Source: Echinococcus granulosus
Lineage: Eukaryota; Platyhelminthes; Cestoda; Cyclophyllidea; Taeniidae
Length of the DNA stretch: 64,000 nucleotides
Direction: 5' to 3'
NCBI RefSeq assembly: GCF_000524195.1
Contig: NW_020170501.1
Location: 121,955-185,954, forward strand
Shown here: piece after piece, positions 47,938 through 58,713 of the stretch
Position numbering within the stretch: position 1 is the stretch's first letter
Layout of the letters: each line of letters begins with the position of its first letter
Notes under the pieces: generated by a model
The model's input: the letters and a program-made list of their open reading frames with translations, nothing else
Database searches by the model: none
What the model was told of the DNA's origin: nothing
Program-made: the position numbers and the translations under genes

Positions 47938-48285
47938 TTACCGGTCCGCACCAAGAATTACCAACCATCGAGGTTCCTCTTGGGAGTCCAGCCTGGTGTA
48001 GGTCATTTGGAATGAGATCTCACCTTCAGGGGTGATGTTGACAACACCCTTCTGTGTAATTGGCCTAGCACGGTCAAATCTTCCACTGAGGTGTATATTC
48101 ATCATCGCAGTCTTCCCTACTGTCTATAGAATATGCGCATTCTTGACAGACGTAGCCACTGAAGCTTCGTCAGCGATGATAGTGAATCGGCACTCCCATC
48201 CGCCACGTTGCTCTGATGGCGAGGTAAAGGAACGCCTCCGCCATTGTCGCATGTAATGCTGTAGACCAGAGAATTCTAGGCGCCC
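47938..48285 (-). pseudogene. Decayed coding fragment of unknown family, antisense to the array
   Basis: One minus-strand frame stays open for about 110 codons except for a TAG near 48125, with another TAA at its upstream edge near 48290. It includes GWECRFTIIADEASVATSVK, MMNIHLSGRFDRARP, VVNITPEGEISFQMTYTRLD and PRWLVILGADR before a final TAA at 47938-47940. Residue use looks protein-like (alternating hydrophobic strands). I do not recognise the family. It does not resemble the pseudo-GTPases and lies on the opposite strand between genes 3 and 4. Confidence 0.45.
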
Positions 48286-49364
48286 TGTTTACAACCACGC
48301 CTTCAACTCGGCGCATCACTGAACTCACAATCCTGGAGGTCAAAGTGCGGAGGTGTTTTCGTTGACGCCAAGGATGCGTCGACTTGGAAGAAGTTGTCAA
48401 CATGTGGTGTAGGTGAAAGCTAAAGCTCACTGTTTGGACAGATTGAATGGTCGTTTGTAGAACATTACTTGATAGGCGGCTCATTATGACTTTGATGCAT
48501 TTGGGCTGTGTTCTGTGGATATACCGCCGTCACAGTCAAAATCCTTGCGGTTAGCTGCACGATCTTACTGGAAGCCCTTCCGTGAGTGAGAGTAGCACCG
48601 TCCATCTGTGCTTCCCATGATTAGTAGTTGCTCCTGAATTTATGTCTCCCACCTATGGCCATGAGATAGTTTCACGCAGATACTTGCCTGCGTGGCTGCC
48701 ACATTGATGGATGTCTGAAGGGAAAGACGAAAAGGGCGTCTTCCACTAGGAATAGGACAGACTTGCATGCCAATCCCACTTATTGCTGCATGTGACGTTG
48801 TCTCTTACTGGAACCAGGAGTTGCTTGTTGATCTACACACGGATTAAAGGATATGCGATAGTCTAATTCGTCTGTTCTGAGGTCGTCACCTAGAGTACTT
48901 CTACACTTTGACACAATGAGAGTGGAGTCGATCTTTCTCTACTATGAGCAGAAAGGTGTATTTGATCTCCAGTCCGACAGGTAGAAAACACTTAGCGAGT
49001 GCTACTTCTCTGAGGCCTCTGTCGATTTAGCAATTATGTATACAATTCGATCGTATGTTTCTGATTGGCTATTAATTGGGCACGCCCTATATACCTTCTG
49101 TTGATTGGTCAGGGCCACCCAATCAGAAACTGACCACGTTGCCCAATCTGACTGGCCGCTTGGTCCAACCAATAAATTAATTCCTTTTTTGTTATTTTTT
49201 TCCTGAAATTTCCTGCCTGGTTAAAAAGCACTGCTAGAATAAGGCGATCCACAGTGATCATTCGTATCTGCTCGTAAACTAAAAAGACAGACAGATAGAC
49301 GCGCGCCGAAAGATTTTGCCATAACTTCGTAGTAGGAGACAATGAAAGATCGCAAATCATCTTC

Positions 49365-49395
49365 CCAATCAGATTAATTGGGATAAAATATAAAA
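49365..49395 (+). promoter_or_regulatory. CCAAT + TATA promoter of array gene 4
   Basis: CCAAT at 49365-49369 and TATAAAA at 49389-49395, 24 bases apart; TATA is 46 bases before the ATG. A dense set of CCAAT/ATTGG boxes lies at 49060-49170. Confidence 0.7.
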
Positions 49396-49434
49396 GGGGC
49401 AACAAATGTGTAAGTTACAAATAGTGTGGTCGTA

Positions 49435-50208
49435 ATGCTGAGGAGAGAGAAGCTCGTGAAGGAGGTGAAGAGCGATAAATATCGCAAGGTAGGTAAAAAT
49501 AAGCAGGGTGATGCGAATTCCAAACTAGAAGTCAAATTGGGAGAAGCTTTGCTTAAATGTGACAGTGTGTGGCAGTCCGCAGGTTATGAATTTGTTAATG
49601 CAAAAAGTAAGTCTATGTGTGCAGTGAATCCCCTCGAAACTCTCCTCCCCCTTCTTTACAGAACGGTGAATTGAATGCTGCGGTAAATAAGTATCAGGTG
49701 CAGATTTACGCTGATCCTGGAAATGATCGGAATGGTAAATTATTTGGCATAGAAGCCGATCTTATCCTCTGTGTCTATGATATTTGCGACCGCGAGACAG
49801 TCGAGTTCCTCAGATACAGGGCACGTTAGTTTTGGGGGCATAACATGCCGGTTTTAAGGTCCTGCCACAAGTCAAAGAGTTGAACAAGACGATGGCGATT
49901 GCTGGATTGGGATTGGAATGTCGAGGCGGTGGTAGATGCGGCGACACTGGGATAGGAACAGCTGCTCAACTGGCTAGGTTCTACGGATGTAGAGGCACTG
50001 AGCTTATCAGCTGTGACGGAGTGAGTAGTCACCGTTTCATCTCTGAAAACAGAAATTTTGTCATTAATCCACTTTTCTTGCCATCTTCTAGCAACAAATG
50101 GCAGCTGGCATATTCTCACTTTATGCGGCTGCGTGTCCGGAGAGGTTCAAGGAAGTTAATGAAGTCCCAGATGAGGAAGAAAAGGAGCACTGGAGGAAGA
50201 AGATGTAA
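49435..50208 (+). pseudogene. Array gene 4: pseudo-GTPase paralogue with a frameshift in exon 1
   Basis: Exons 49435-49606, 49662-49820, 49859-50020 and 50092-50208. Exons 2-4 are intact and in frame (KYQVQIYADPGND, ADLILCVYDICDRETVEFL, MAIAGLGLECRGGGRCG, QLARFYGCRGTELISCDG). In exon 1 the lysine-rich start frame and the beta-1 frame (NVTVCGSPQVM) do not agree: two bases are missing near 49545-49552 compared with gene 3, and the beta-1 frame has a TAG at 49526-49528 just upstream. The second intron starts GCACGT instead of GT. The C-terminal tail is short and not poly-Lys. Promoter and other splice sites are kept, so inactivation is recent, or the indel is a sequencing error. Closest to genes 2 and 3. 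Confidence 0.7.
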
Positions 50209-50808
50209 TAAGGGAGATTTTGTTTTCCCTTCAATAACCTCACTTCAACATGTCTGTCCTCCTCCATCTTTCTCTAGTATTAACCGATTCTTCTTCTCCC
50301 TCTTTTTTGACTTCCAGGGACCTAGTAGTCCCCAGGACTTAGGAACAGGATCTCTTTACTCCACAGTCTTTGTCTCTGCTTCCCTCGAATGCAAATATGG
50401 GAAAAGTGTGAGCCTAAGTACTCATCCCAATATTGCCAATCCCTTCTGAGTCCTTTCTTGTAACAAATGCGACACCCGTAAGGAGAGGTGTTTTGGTTTA
50501 ATGGTTAGAAGTGTTGGAAGACCTTACACCTAAAAGAGACATCAAAATACTAGATTAAAACAAAGCCTTATAGGCAAATGCACCTCTCAATTCGTTGAGG
50601 TAGGAAAAAATGGCACAGAAGCCATCAAATTGCCCATTTTTCTCGCAGTTACACAAAATAGGTCACATGCTACTGAAATCGGGGGTTTAAAAATTAAGCA
50701 GTAAGGCGGAGCCAACCAAATTTTTGCATTAGGTCACACGGACATGCACACAAGAGGTGAGAAGAATAAGGTGAAATAAAAAATCCAATCAAAGAACCAA
50801 GGGCTTTG

Positions 50809-50840
50809 CCAATCAGAAGGGAGTTGAATGACCTATAAAA
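50809..50840 (+). promoter_or_regulatory. CCAAT + TATA promoter of array gene 5
   Basis: CCAAT at 50809-50813 (GCCAATCAG, as in gene 1) and TATAAAA at 50834-50840, 25 bases apart; TATA is 45 bases before the ATG. Another CCAAT is at 50785-50789. Confidence 0.72.
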
Positions 50841-50878
50841 AAGCAATCAAACCTGATGGGCAAGTAGTACACACTTTG

Positions 50879-51740
50879 ATGGCGCGAGGAATGAAAAACA
50901 AAGAGGCATCAAAGGAAAAGGCACCCAAAGAGAAATCTAAAGGCGACAAATCAAAGAAAGATAAGAAGGGGAAAAATAAAGGCGAATCACAATTGGAGGA
51001 GAAGAGGAAGCAACCAGTGGCTAGAAAGGCTACAAACTTGAGTATGAATGTCTGTGGTCATCCAAATGCCATTGAGATGTTTAAACAAAAGGCAAGCTTG
51101 ATGTCTGTGACGCCTAATCTTGCAGGAAAATGAGTTGGATGTAGCTGTGGATGAATATCAGGTGAATTTTAATGTCAACCCCGGAAATGACAGTGATGGC
51201 ACGCTCTACAGTGGTGATGCTGACTTCTATCTTTGTGTCTACGACGTTCGGGATCCAAAAACTGTCCAATTTTTACAAAAAAATGTGATTTTTAAGGAGT
51301 TGTCTTAATCAATTTTGAGCTAGATTTTGCCAAATGTGAGGGCCTTGAATAAGGTGATGGCGGTGGCTGGTCTAGGGCTTGAGTATAGAAGTCGCGGAGG
51401 TCAAGATGGCGTCAGTATTGATACAGCCGGCCTACTTACCAGGCAGTTTAGATGCAAGGGGACTGAGCTCATCTACTGCGATGGAGTAAGCAGTCCTCTC
51501 TCCATCCTACTAGTCCCATTTTCCCAACAAAGGATTATTTTATGAGGCAATTTTTTACCACCTTTTTAGAAACAGTTGGCAGCAGGAGCGTTTTCTCTCT
51601 ACGCTGCTGCAAATCCAACAATGTTCACCAAACCCACTGAAAAGGCAGAGGAGGTGAAAGAAGACGATGGCAAGAAGACGAAAAAGGAGAAGAAGGGCAA
51701 AGCAAAGAAGGAGAAACCCAAAAAGGAGAAGAAGAAATAA
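50879..51740 (+). CDS. Ras-fold pseudo-GTPase with lysine-rich tails, array gene 5
   Basis: Exons 50879-51091, 51126-51284, 51324-51485 and 51570-51740, phase 0, give 234 residues; exons 2 and 3 are 159 and 162 bases. The first intron (34 bases) opens GCAAGC, another GC-AG intron, and is among the shortest in the window. Stretches: LSMNVCGHPNAIEMFKQK, ADFYLCVYDVRDPKTVQFL, MAVAGLGLEYRSRGGQDG, LLTRQFRCKGTELIYCDG and QLAAGAFSLYAAANPTMF. The basic N-terminal tail is about 53 residues; the C-terminal tail is KKTKKEKKGKAKKEK-like. I start at 50879 because the in-frame ATG at 50828 lies upstream of and through the TATA box. GHPNA links it to gene 1. Confidence 0.84.
51092..51125 (+). other. 34-base GC-AG intron in array gene 5
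   Basis: Opens GCAAGC after AAACAAAAG and closes TCTTGCAG. Frame and exon-length conservation with the paralogues fix these borders. Confidence 0.7.
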
Positions 51741-52431
51741 CGTCCTCGTGGTTTTTTCTCCCCTCCCCGGAAGTCCATTTTGGCTGTCCTTCCATCCCAG
51801 CTAATCCCTTTGCATTCTCTGCTGCCATCATTTGGTGATACAGCATCAAAGGCAATATTTACTCTCTTTGTTTGAATTCTCGAGCACGGAAAAGTGGCGG
51901 CCACTTCAGATTGGCCTGTCCGCTGTCACTCACTCTTTCCTCCCCCCTCCCCCTCCTCTGTCGCATTTCCTTTCTTCATTTCTACTTCTAGGGCAAATGA
52001 TAAGTGGATTTTAAGAGCAAAATGAGGAGTTCTTTGAACCTCCCCTGCTCCTTCTCCTAGTCCGTTATTACCGCGAAATCGTGGCATATCTGAAAGAAGC
52101 ACGATACGAGAGGGAAGGGAAGGAAGTGCCGTAGATGAAATATGAAGGACTGGAAGCACATAAACTCATAAAATGGAGAAGAACATTAAAGAGGGGAGGA
52201 GTGTAAAAATAAAAATAAGCAATTACAATAAAATCCGTGAGAAGAGTGTGCTCACCTCAGGCAAAGCAAAACAGACGGACAACTCTTTGCCCTATTTTTA
52301 ATTGTGGGTAAGAGAGACAAATAAACTCTCTGTCTAATGGGGAGGAGATGGGGGTGGCGCCTTTATTAGGGTAAGTCACCTTCATGTGCGGACAAGAAAG
52401 ACTTGATGAAAACACAGTACTCACCAAATGA

Positions 52432-52488
52432 CCAATCAGAGGATTGATTGGCCTGTCACTCAGGTGTCACCTGAGATGAGCTATAAAA
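52432..52488 (+). promoter_or_regulatory. CCAAT + palindrome + TATA promoter of array gene 6
   Basis: CCAAT at 52432-52436, inverted ATTGG at 52446-52450, perfect palindrome CTCAGGTG-T-CACCTGAG at 52459-52475, and TATAAAA at 52482-52488, 48 bases before the ATG. The palindrome contains CAGGTG/CACCTG E-box half sites and is not seen in the other five promoters. Confidence 0.75.
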
Positions 52489-52529
52489 TGGTGTTTTTCA
52501 CTTTGTTGTGACTAGATCAGTTATTTCCC

Positions 52530-53330
52530 ATGCCATTGAAGAACAACAAGGATCCCAAAAAGAAACCGGATAAAAATGCCAACAAAGGGGGCCAGAATAA
52601 CGCGGGTGACAAGAAGCCGAAGAAGAAGGAGCGTGAGACTAAAAACATCCATGTATGCGTGTGCGGTCTGTCCAGAGTTGTAGATTTGTACCTGAGACAG
52701 GTAAGCAAATAATGGGTTGCCTTCAGCCCGACATTTCTCTCTCTATCTCTCCTCGATAGGTAAATAACTTGTCTTGTACTACGGAAAAATATATTGTGTA
52801 CATTGATCCCACCCGTGGGAGTGATGAGGATGGTAGAATAAATGCTACAAACGGGGATCTCCTTCTCTGTGTCTACGATGTTCGTGACCCCAGTTCTGTC
52901 ACCTATCTGACGGATAGGGTAGCTTCCCGTGTATCGTCTCATCTGCTTACCTGTAGATTATGCCTTATTTGAGAGGTGGAAACTGGAAAATGGGCATAGC
53001 CGGATTGGGAGTAGAGAACCGAACCGGAGGATCGGGCGAAACCGATGTGTTCACAGCCAGTCGACTGGCTAGACAATATGGAGCTCACGGCACTGAGTTA
53101 GTCTGCTGTGATGGGGTAAGTAACGCCCTCTCCCCTCTTCTGTTAGCCATTTACAAGTGATGCCCTCGTTCTACCTTTTTCATTGCTCCTTGTAGAACCA
53201 AATGGCAGCGGGCACACTTGCGCTTTATGGACAAGTCTGTCCAGAGGAGTTTGAAGAGGAAGAGGATGAGGACGAGAATGACAAAGATAAAGACAAGGAT
53301 AAGAACAAGGGCAAGAAGCCTAAACCCTAA
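52530..53330 (+). CDS. Ras-fold pseudo-GTPase with lysine-rich tails, array gene 6 (most diverged)
   Basis: Exons 52530-52700, 52760-52918, 52957-53115 and 53196-53330, phase 0, give 207 residues. Exon 2 is 159 bases; exon 3 is 159, one codon shorter than in the others. Stretches: IHVCVCGLSRVVDLYLRQ, GDLLLCVYDVRDPSSVTYL, MGIAGLGVENRTGGSGE, RLARQYGAHGTELVCCDG and QMAAGTLALYGQVCPEEF. Beta-1 keeps VCVCG but nothing of a P-loop. The C-terminal tail starts strongly acidic (EEEDEDEND) and then turns into KDKDKDKNKGKK. Being at the array end and most different, it may be an early branch. Confidence 0.84.
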
Positions 53331-56300
53331 AAAGGGTCATGATCGCCCAGTATTTTACGTCCATCTTATCGGCCAAAATCGCCTTACTTTCACTCTGTCA
53401 GCCCTTTCCATCACCTCGCCTTTCCTCCCTCGATGTCCAAACATCAATCAGTACTTTTCGGTTTCATCATTTGATTTTGGGGAAACTGTTTTATAGCATC
53501 ATTTTATCTTGAGCTTCGATGCAGTAAAGTTGGAATAAAAGGTAAAGATTTCCTAAATTTTTTCATGCTGCTTTCGTCAAAATTGAAAATCAGTACGCCA
53601 TTTATTCGTTGTCGTTGATATTGTTGCTGGTGGGCTTCTCTGTTCAATTGACGGAAGCATTACTCCTCAAATCTGTGAGTGTAGGTAATGCGAACACTCA
53701 ACACCCAATTCATGATTATCCACAGCCAAAATTAAATTAAACGATGGCTCTGCTAAGGTCTCACTTGGATCCTGCTTCAGTGGATGCAAATATGTCTTTG
53801 GGATGAGGCACGTTCCTGTTGCTCCAATCACCTTTTCCTAATTTAGACGTCTTTTACACCATAATCCATACCAACTCCAAAATCCATTCTCCTCATCCGC
53901 AAGAAGAACCAGCAACTTTATTGACACCCTGTAGTGATAAAATCATTAAGCATTCTAAATGATTGGCAGAATGAAGGGTATAAAGGAAGAAGGAACAAAT
54001 GCAAAAAAGTAATTACACAAGTACATGACTAAGTCGAGTGCCTCAGGTTGATTACGCAGCCTTTTTGATTGGTTTGGGGGCTTTGTCACCCCATGATAAT
54101 GTTAAGAGAGGCCTATTAAGAATAGCAAAACTTTTTGGGATATTTTGATCAAATTTCATTATTAGAAATTTCTTATAAGTAGAAAAAGAGGAAGAGAATG
54201 CTTTTTTGCCTTGTTTATAGCTCGTCGATGATAGCCTACAACTTTTGTTTCGATAGGTGGTTTCAAAATTTACCATGATTACAACCTTTTTAGATAAGTG
54301 TTTGATTTCATGAATATAGCAGTAGTAATTGAACGCAGCCGCTTTTAAATCCAAAAACTTAAGAGCTTTTGACGATTTGATGTTAGTTGGATAACACAGC
54401 TATATCCAAATGGAGGTAGACTGGATTTCTAAAGGTGAATCCACGAAATGTAAGGCTACTCGTAGGATAATTGCTGCCTACCTCCTCATGTTCTTTTGAT
54501 TTTATTTCCACCACCACCCAGCCTTACCATTCGTTAATATTTCCAAATTACTTTAATGTGCTTTTTCCTCCTCTTTTTGTTTTACATTAAGGTGGGTGAT
54601 TGAATGATTAGCAAACAAATGAATACCTCATGATTCTCAAGGTTACTTGAATTGCTTTAGGTGACTTACACCTACGAAAGGGAAGATAAATAGTGAATTG
54701 CGTCATAGCAGCACTGGAAGAGGTAAGATAAAGTTACATGAGACTGGTATCACCAAAGTAACCTATCAATTTGATGCGATGGTTGTAAAATCCTAACTTA
54801 ATATAATTTGAACAGGTGGTCCATTTATTTAATTTTGACGCCACTAATGACACAATCATGCACCTTTTGAGAACAGCAGTGGGTGAGGGCAAGGCTTCAC
54901 TTTGTGATATTGGTGAGTCCCTAAGGAGTGGCAGCTTACGCTTTTCGTTGCTGATAGGGCGGACTTGCTAGGGAAACAAATGCAAGCACAAATAAGATAA
55001 GAAACAATGGTGCTCCATCGTTGCGAATTTTCGCAAGAGTGTAAAATGTGTGTGCATTGTCTCCAATTTTCTCACATTCTCTTAATGAGCAAGTATTTCT
55101 TATCCATCCACCCATTCGATGTGAATTAATGCCATATCATGCGATCACGTGGCACAAGAATAATAGACAGGTTTTGGAGTGCCACAAGTACACAATTAGG
55201 GCTCATGGACTTGGTGCTGTTTTCACCCACCCACCGTCTCTCCGCACCTCCCCTGTACGACACTCCGGCTAAATTTTGACTTCTGCAATCTCAAACATCT
55301 CTGAATGCTGCACTCTTTTTTCCTTCCTTCTGACTTCTTTCCATAAAAAAACGGTCCATACAGTGAAATTTCATATGCTTTATTCCCAAGTAAACGCTGA
55401 GTGTAAATTAGATTACGTGGAAATCTGATCTTCTCCAATTTCTACACAAAAGCAACCAAGTGTGGATTCTTCAAAATGCACAATAAAATTTTTACGTTTA
55501 AATTATGGAGTAAAATTTTCTGCCAAGCATAAACTATTACATCTGCCGGAATTCTTTTGCAAGTCATTCATCCCGAATTTTTGAGCTGCGAATTTTTGCA
55601 CGTTTGGACACGCTTTTCAAGCGGTAAGGTGACAGATTTTACCACCCTGGATACCCAAGGTAAAGGCATGCTCAACTTTCGCCCTCAGGACTTTGATCAC
55701 TTGCAATACTCTACTTGACATCTACGCTCAACCAAATTTTTCAACTGAATAGCATGAATAACGAGGTAGAAGGCGAAAAAGTAAGGAAAATTTATGGATT
55801 TAAGAGCAATTTACATGGATTTTTTTAGGAGTACTAAAAATTTACGTAAAACTTTAGTCAAAATACCCATAAAATCGAGTCACCAGTTGACGAATTTCTC
55901 CGACACCAGGACGAATTCTATTTTTAGCAACTTGGCCCAACGTGCATTTCTATTTTTATTTTCTATATTTTGTGAAGTAGTCAAGATATCTTTTGTCTTC
56001 CTCTACATCGTTAATCGCCTTCTATTACTCCACTTTCGATGAAAATCAATTCTCTCACACAAAACTCCTGCCAAATTAGTGAATCACATTCGCACACGGG
56101 CACACACCACCGCTCTGGCAGTCGACTCAATTGCCTAGTCCCAGAGCAGGTAGGTATTCACTGTTATGCGAGAGTCTCACAAATTCTTGTACTCAGTTTT
56201 AATTAATTGCTCTAGTATTCTGAAGTGTGGTGTTGTTATAAAAAGGATAAGGTGTTTATACTCTTTAGATTTCTGCGTACAGGTAGCATTCCTATTTTTC

Positions 56301-58713
56301 TCCAGCCTACTAGGAAGGCTATATACTGGATTCATTAATACTCTAATTTCCGAGGCAAGTAATACGAAGTGGCACCAATTCCTTGTCTGTGAAAAAAAAA
56401 CGAACGACACTACCTGTGAAAACGTGCATTTCTAGAGGATTTAAGGATCGTAAGAGGATAAACCTTACTTCCAGATGCATTAATAATGTATCTTCATTAT
56501 TTATGATTGGTTGAACAAAATAAAGTGGCAAATTTTTTGAAGAGTAATAACGGTAAAGATATTATAAATCTACTTAGCAGTGTGTATCAGAAAATGAAAT
56601 TTATTGTTTTAGCGTTTCCTGGTCACGGATGTAACTGGTACTGTAAATTAAGACAATTTGAAATTGACCTCAGTGTCGAAGATGTTTAGGTAAATAGAAG
56701 CTATCTGTCACATATTCTCAATGGAATAGGATTTAAACCCACCATAAGGCGTATGTAATGGTTGATTTTTCCTTTCTTAGTTGTTAAAATAAGCTTTTTG
56801 GGTTTCATAACTAAATCACCAGAAAAAGCGTCAACCACTGCAGAGCTTGCCATTAAAATCTACCTCCCCAATGCCTCTAAAACGACTCATAACTTCATCA
56901 CCATTCGATTAAGGTGACATAAATAAAGCTTTTTTTATTCATTTAGACGAGAAGTCATGTCATACCATACTTAATGAAATTAGTCAACTTATGTTATGCT
57001 CAAAGTGTGCTCATAATTTTTGGATGAATAATTGGGTTACTTACCTATCAGTGCACTCAACCTTTCTATACCAAATTCCACGACTTAGTGGCAAAACTAT
57101 TTCATTGCAGCAATCTCACACTAGTAGCCGACCTGATCTTGCTACAAATACTTAAAACTGCGTTTTTTAACCACGACAGTTCTAAAAACGCAAGAATTCC
57201 ATTATGCCTTTATTTTCTCTCCCTTCTGTGCAACTGATAGTCCTTCCGAGATTATTAATTTATCCATAAGTGCTTGCGCGTACGTGCATGCAAAAGCCGA
57301 TTAAGCGAGGCTCTCGGATGACGCAACCCCCCGTATGATGGCACCTTTCGAGCCTCCGCCACCATGACTAAAATCTAACTGCGCGGTATCTATGCAGCTG
57401 AAATACCCACGAGTGTTAGTAGGTTTGTAGGATTACTGGCATGCTGACGCAACAGACTATGAAGTTCTCTCTTTTCGACAAGACGTAGTTCCTAAACCAG
57501 ATGAGTTTCCAGCATGCAAGTCCGTCAATCAACCACAGGGACCGGTGGAAAAGACGAATCTACTATTGACAACTATCTGCTCTAATAGTGCTAAAGCCTC
57601 AAAAAACTGCACTGCACAAGCACACCTTCATGTTTGGACAAATGCACGACTTAAAAAAAGCGAAGATGTTTGCGTGAGCCCTAAGGCGACTTCACATACT
57701 GCTTTTAATAAGATGATGCATCCAATTTGGTTTGCAGATGCATCTAAAAAACGAATCGGACAATATGCCAATCTAAGAGAGAAATGGCAAAAGACGGATT
57801 GATTCCTATGACCCAAAATTGCAGTATTCCAAACCGAAAAAGAATGAAATTTTTTCGAAAATGTTCGGCAAAAATCTAACTTATTAAATCTGGTCAAGTA
57901 ATTTTCCGTGGAACGTTCTGAGAATAAATAAAATCTGCAGGGCTTTGGTAAAACGAAATCCAACTATTGTTATAAAGACCCCAACGGATCCTCCACGTCA
58001 AATAACTTTTGCTGACCCCTAATACAAGTGCCGCGCGCCGCTTAAAACAAAACAATTCTACAATATATGGGAAAAACTCATTTGACGCGTTTCCTTTGTT
58101 ATATGAAATGGGTGAGTATCGAGACGTAGTAATTTGGTGGTAATAGTTTAATACTTCCTGTGTGTACAATTACCTTGTTGTTGTAAAACAAATCAAGATC
58201 TGAACAACAATATTGGCGTTGTCTAATATTTATGGGCAAGAAAGGTTTTGCGATTGATTTTTATTATAAGATGAGGTCGATTAAACCCCTCAAGTGAAAT
58301 TTATTTAAGCTCATCCACAATAAAAACAAGGGGCATAACATCTGATTTGTTGACAGGTTAGAATTGTTTTAAATCAATGTCCATGTAATCGATTGTTGAG
58401 TTTTGGTCCCGCATTTTTTGCTTATAACTAAGTTATTTATGTTAACGTTTGATTAAGCAAGAAGGTTGGTTTTCGTGAATAACCTATTGTCAGTGCATGC
58501 AGACAAAGTGTGCTTTTAAGAACAATTTTGATGTCCTAATAGCATTATGATCAAAATTACTGTGCGTTTTTCTTTTCCCTGATTTTTATGCTGGATCGAT
58601 GACCTTGACATTGACATCTATTTGCATTTCATTGGTTTGATTTTGAGGCAGTGGGATTTGGTAATCCCTATCCTGCTGCCGCCTGCGCATAGACCTCGTA
58701 GTGCAAGATAAAA
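53331..58713. other. Long AT-rich spacer; no gene recognised
   Basis: 5.4 kb between the array and GMPPA. Small ORFs occur on both strands (for example 57545-57802 plus, 57628-57963 minus) without recognisable motifs. No further family exon or array-type promoter was found. The stretch 56080-56150 ending GAGCAG/GTAGGT could be a 5' noncoding exon, which is only a guess. Confidence 0.5.
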
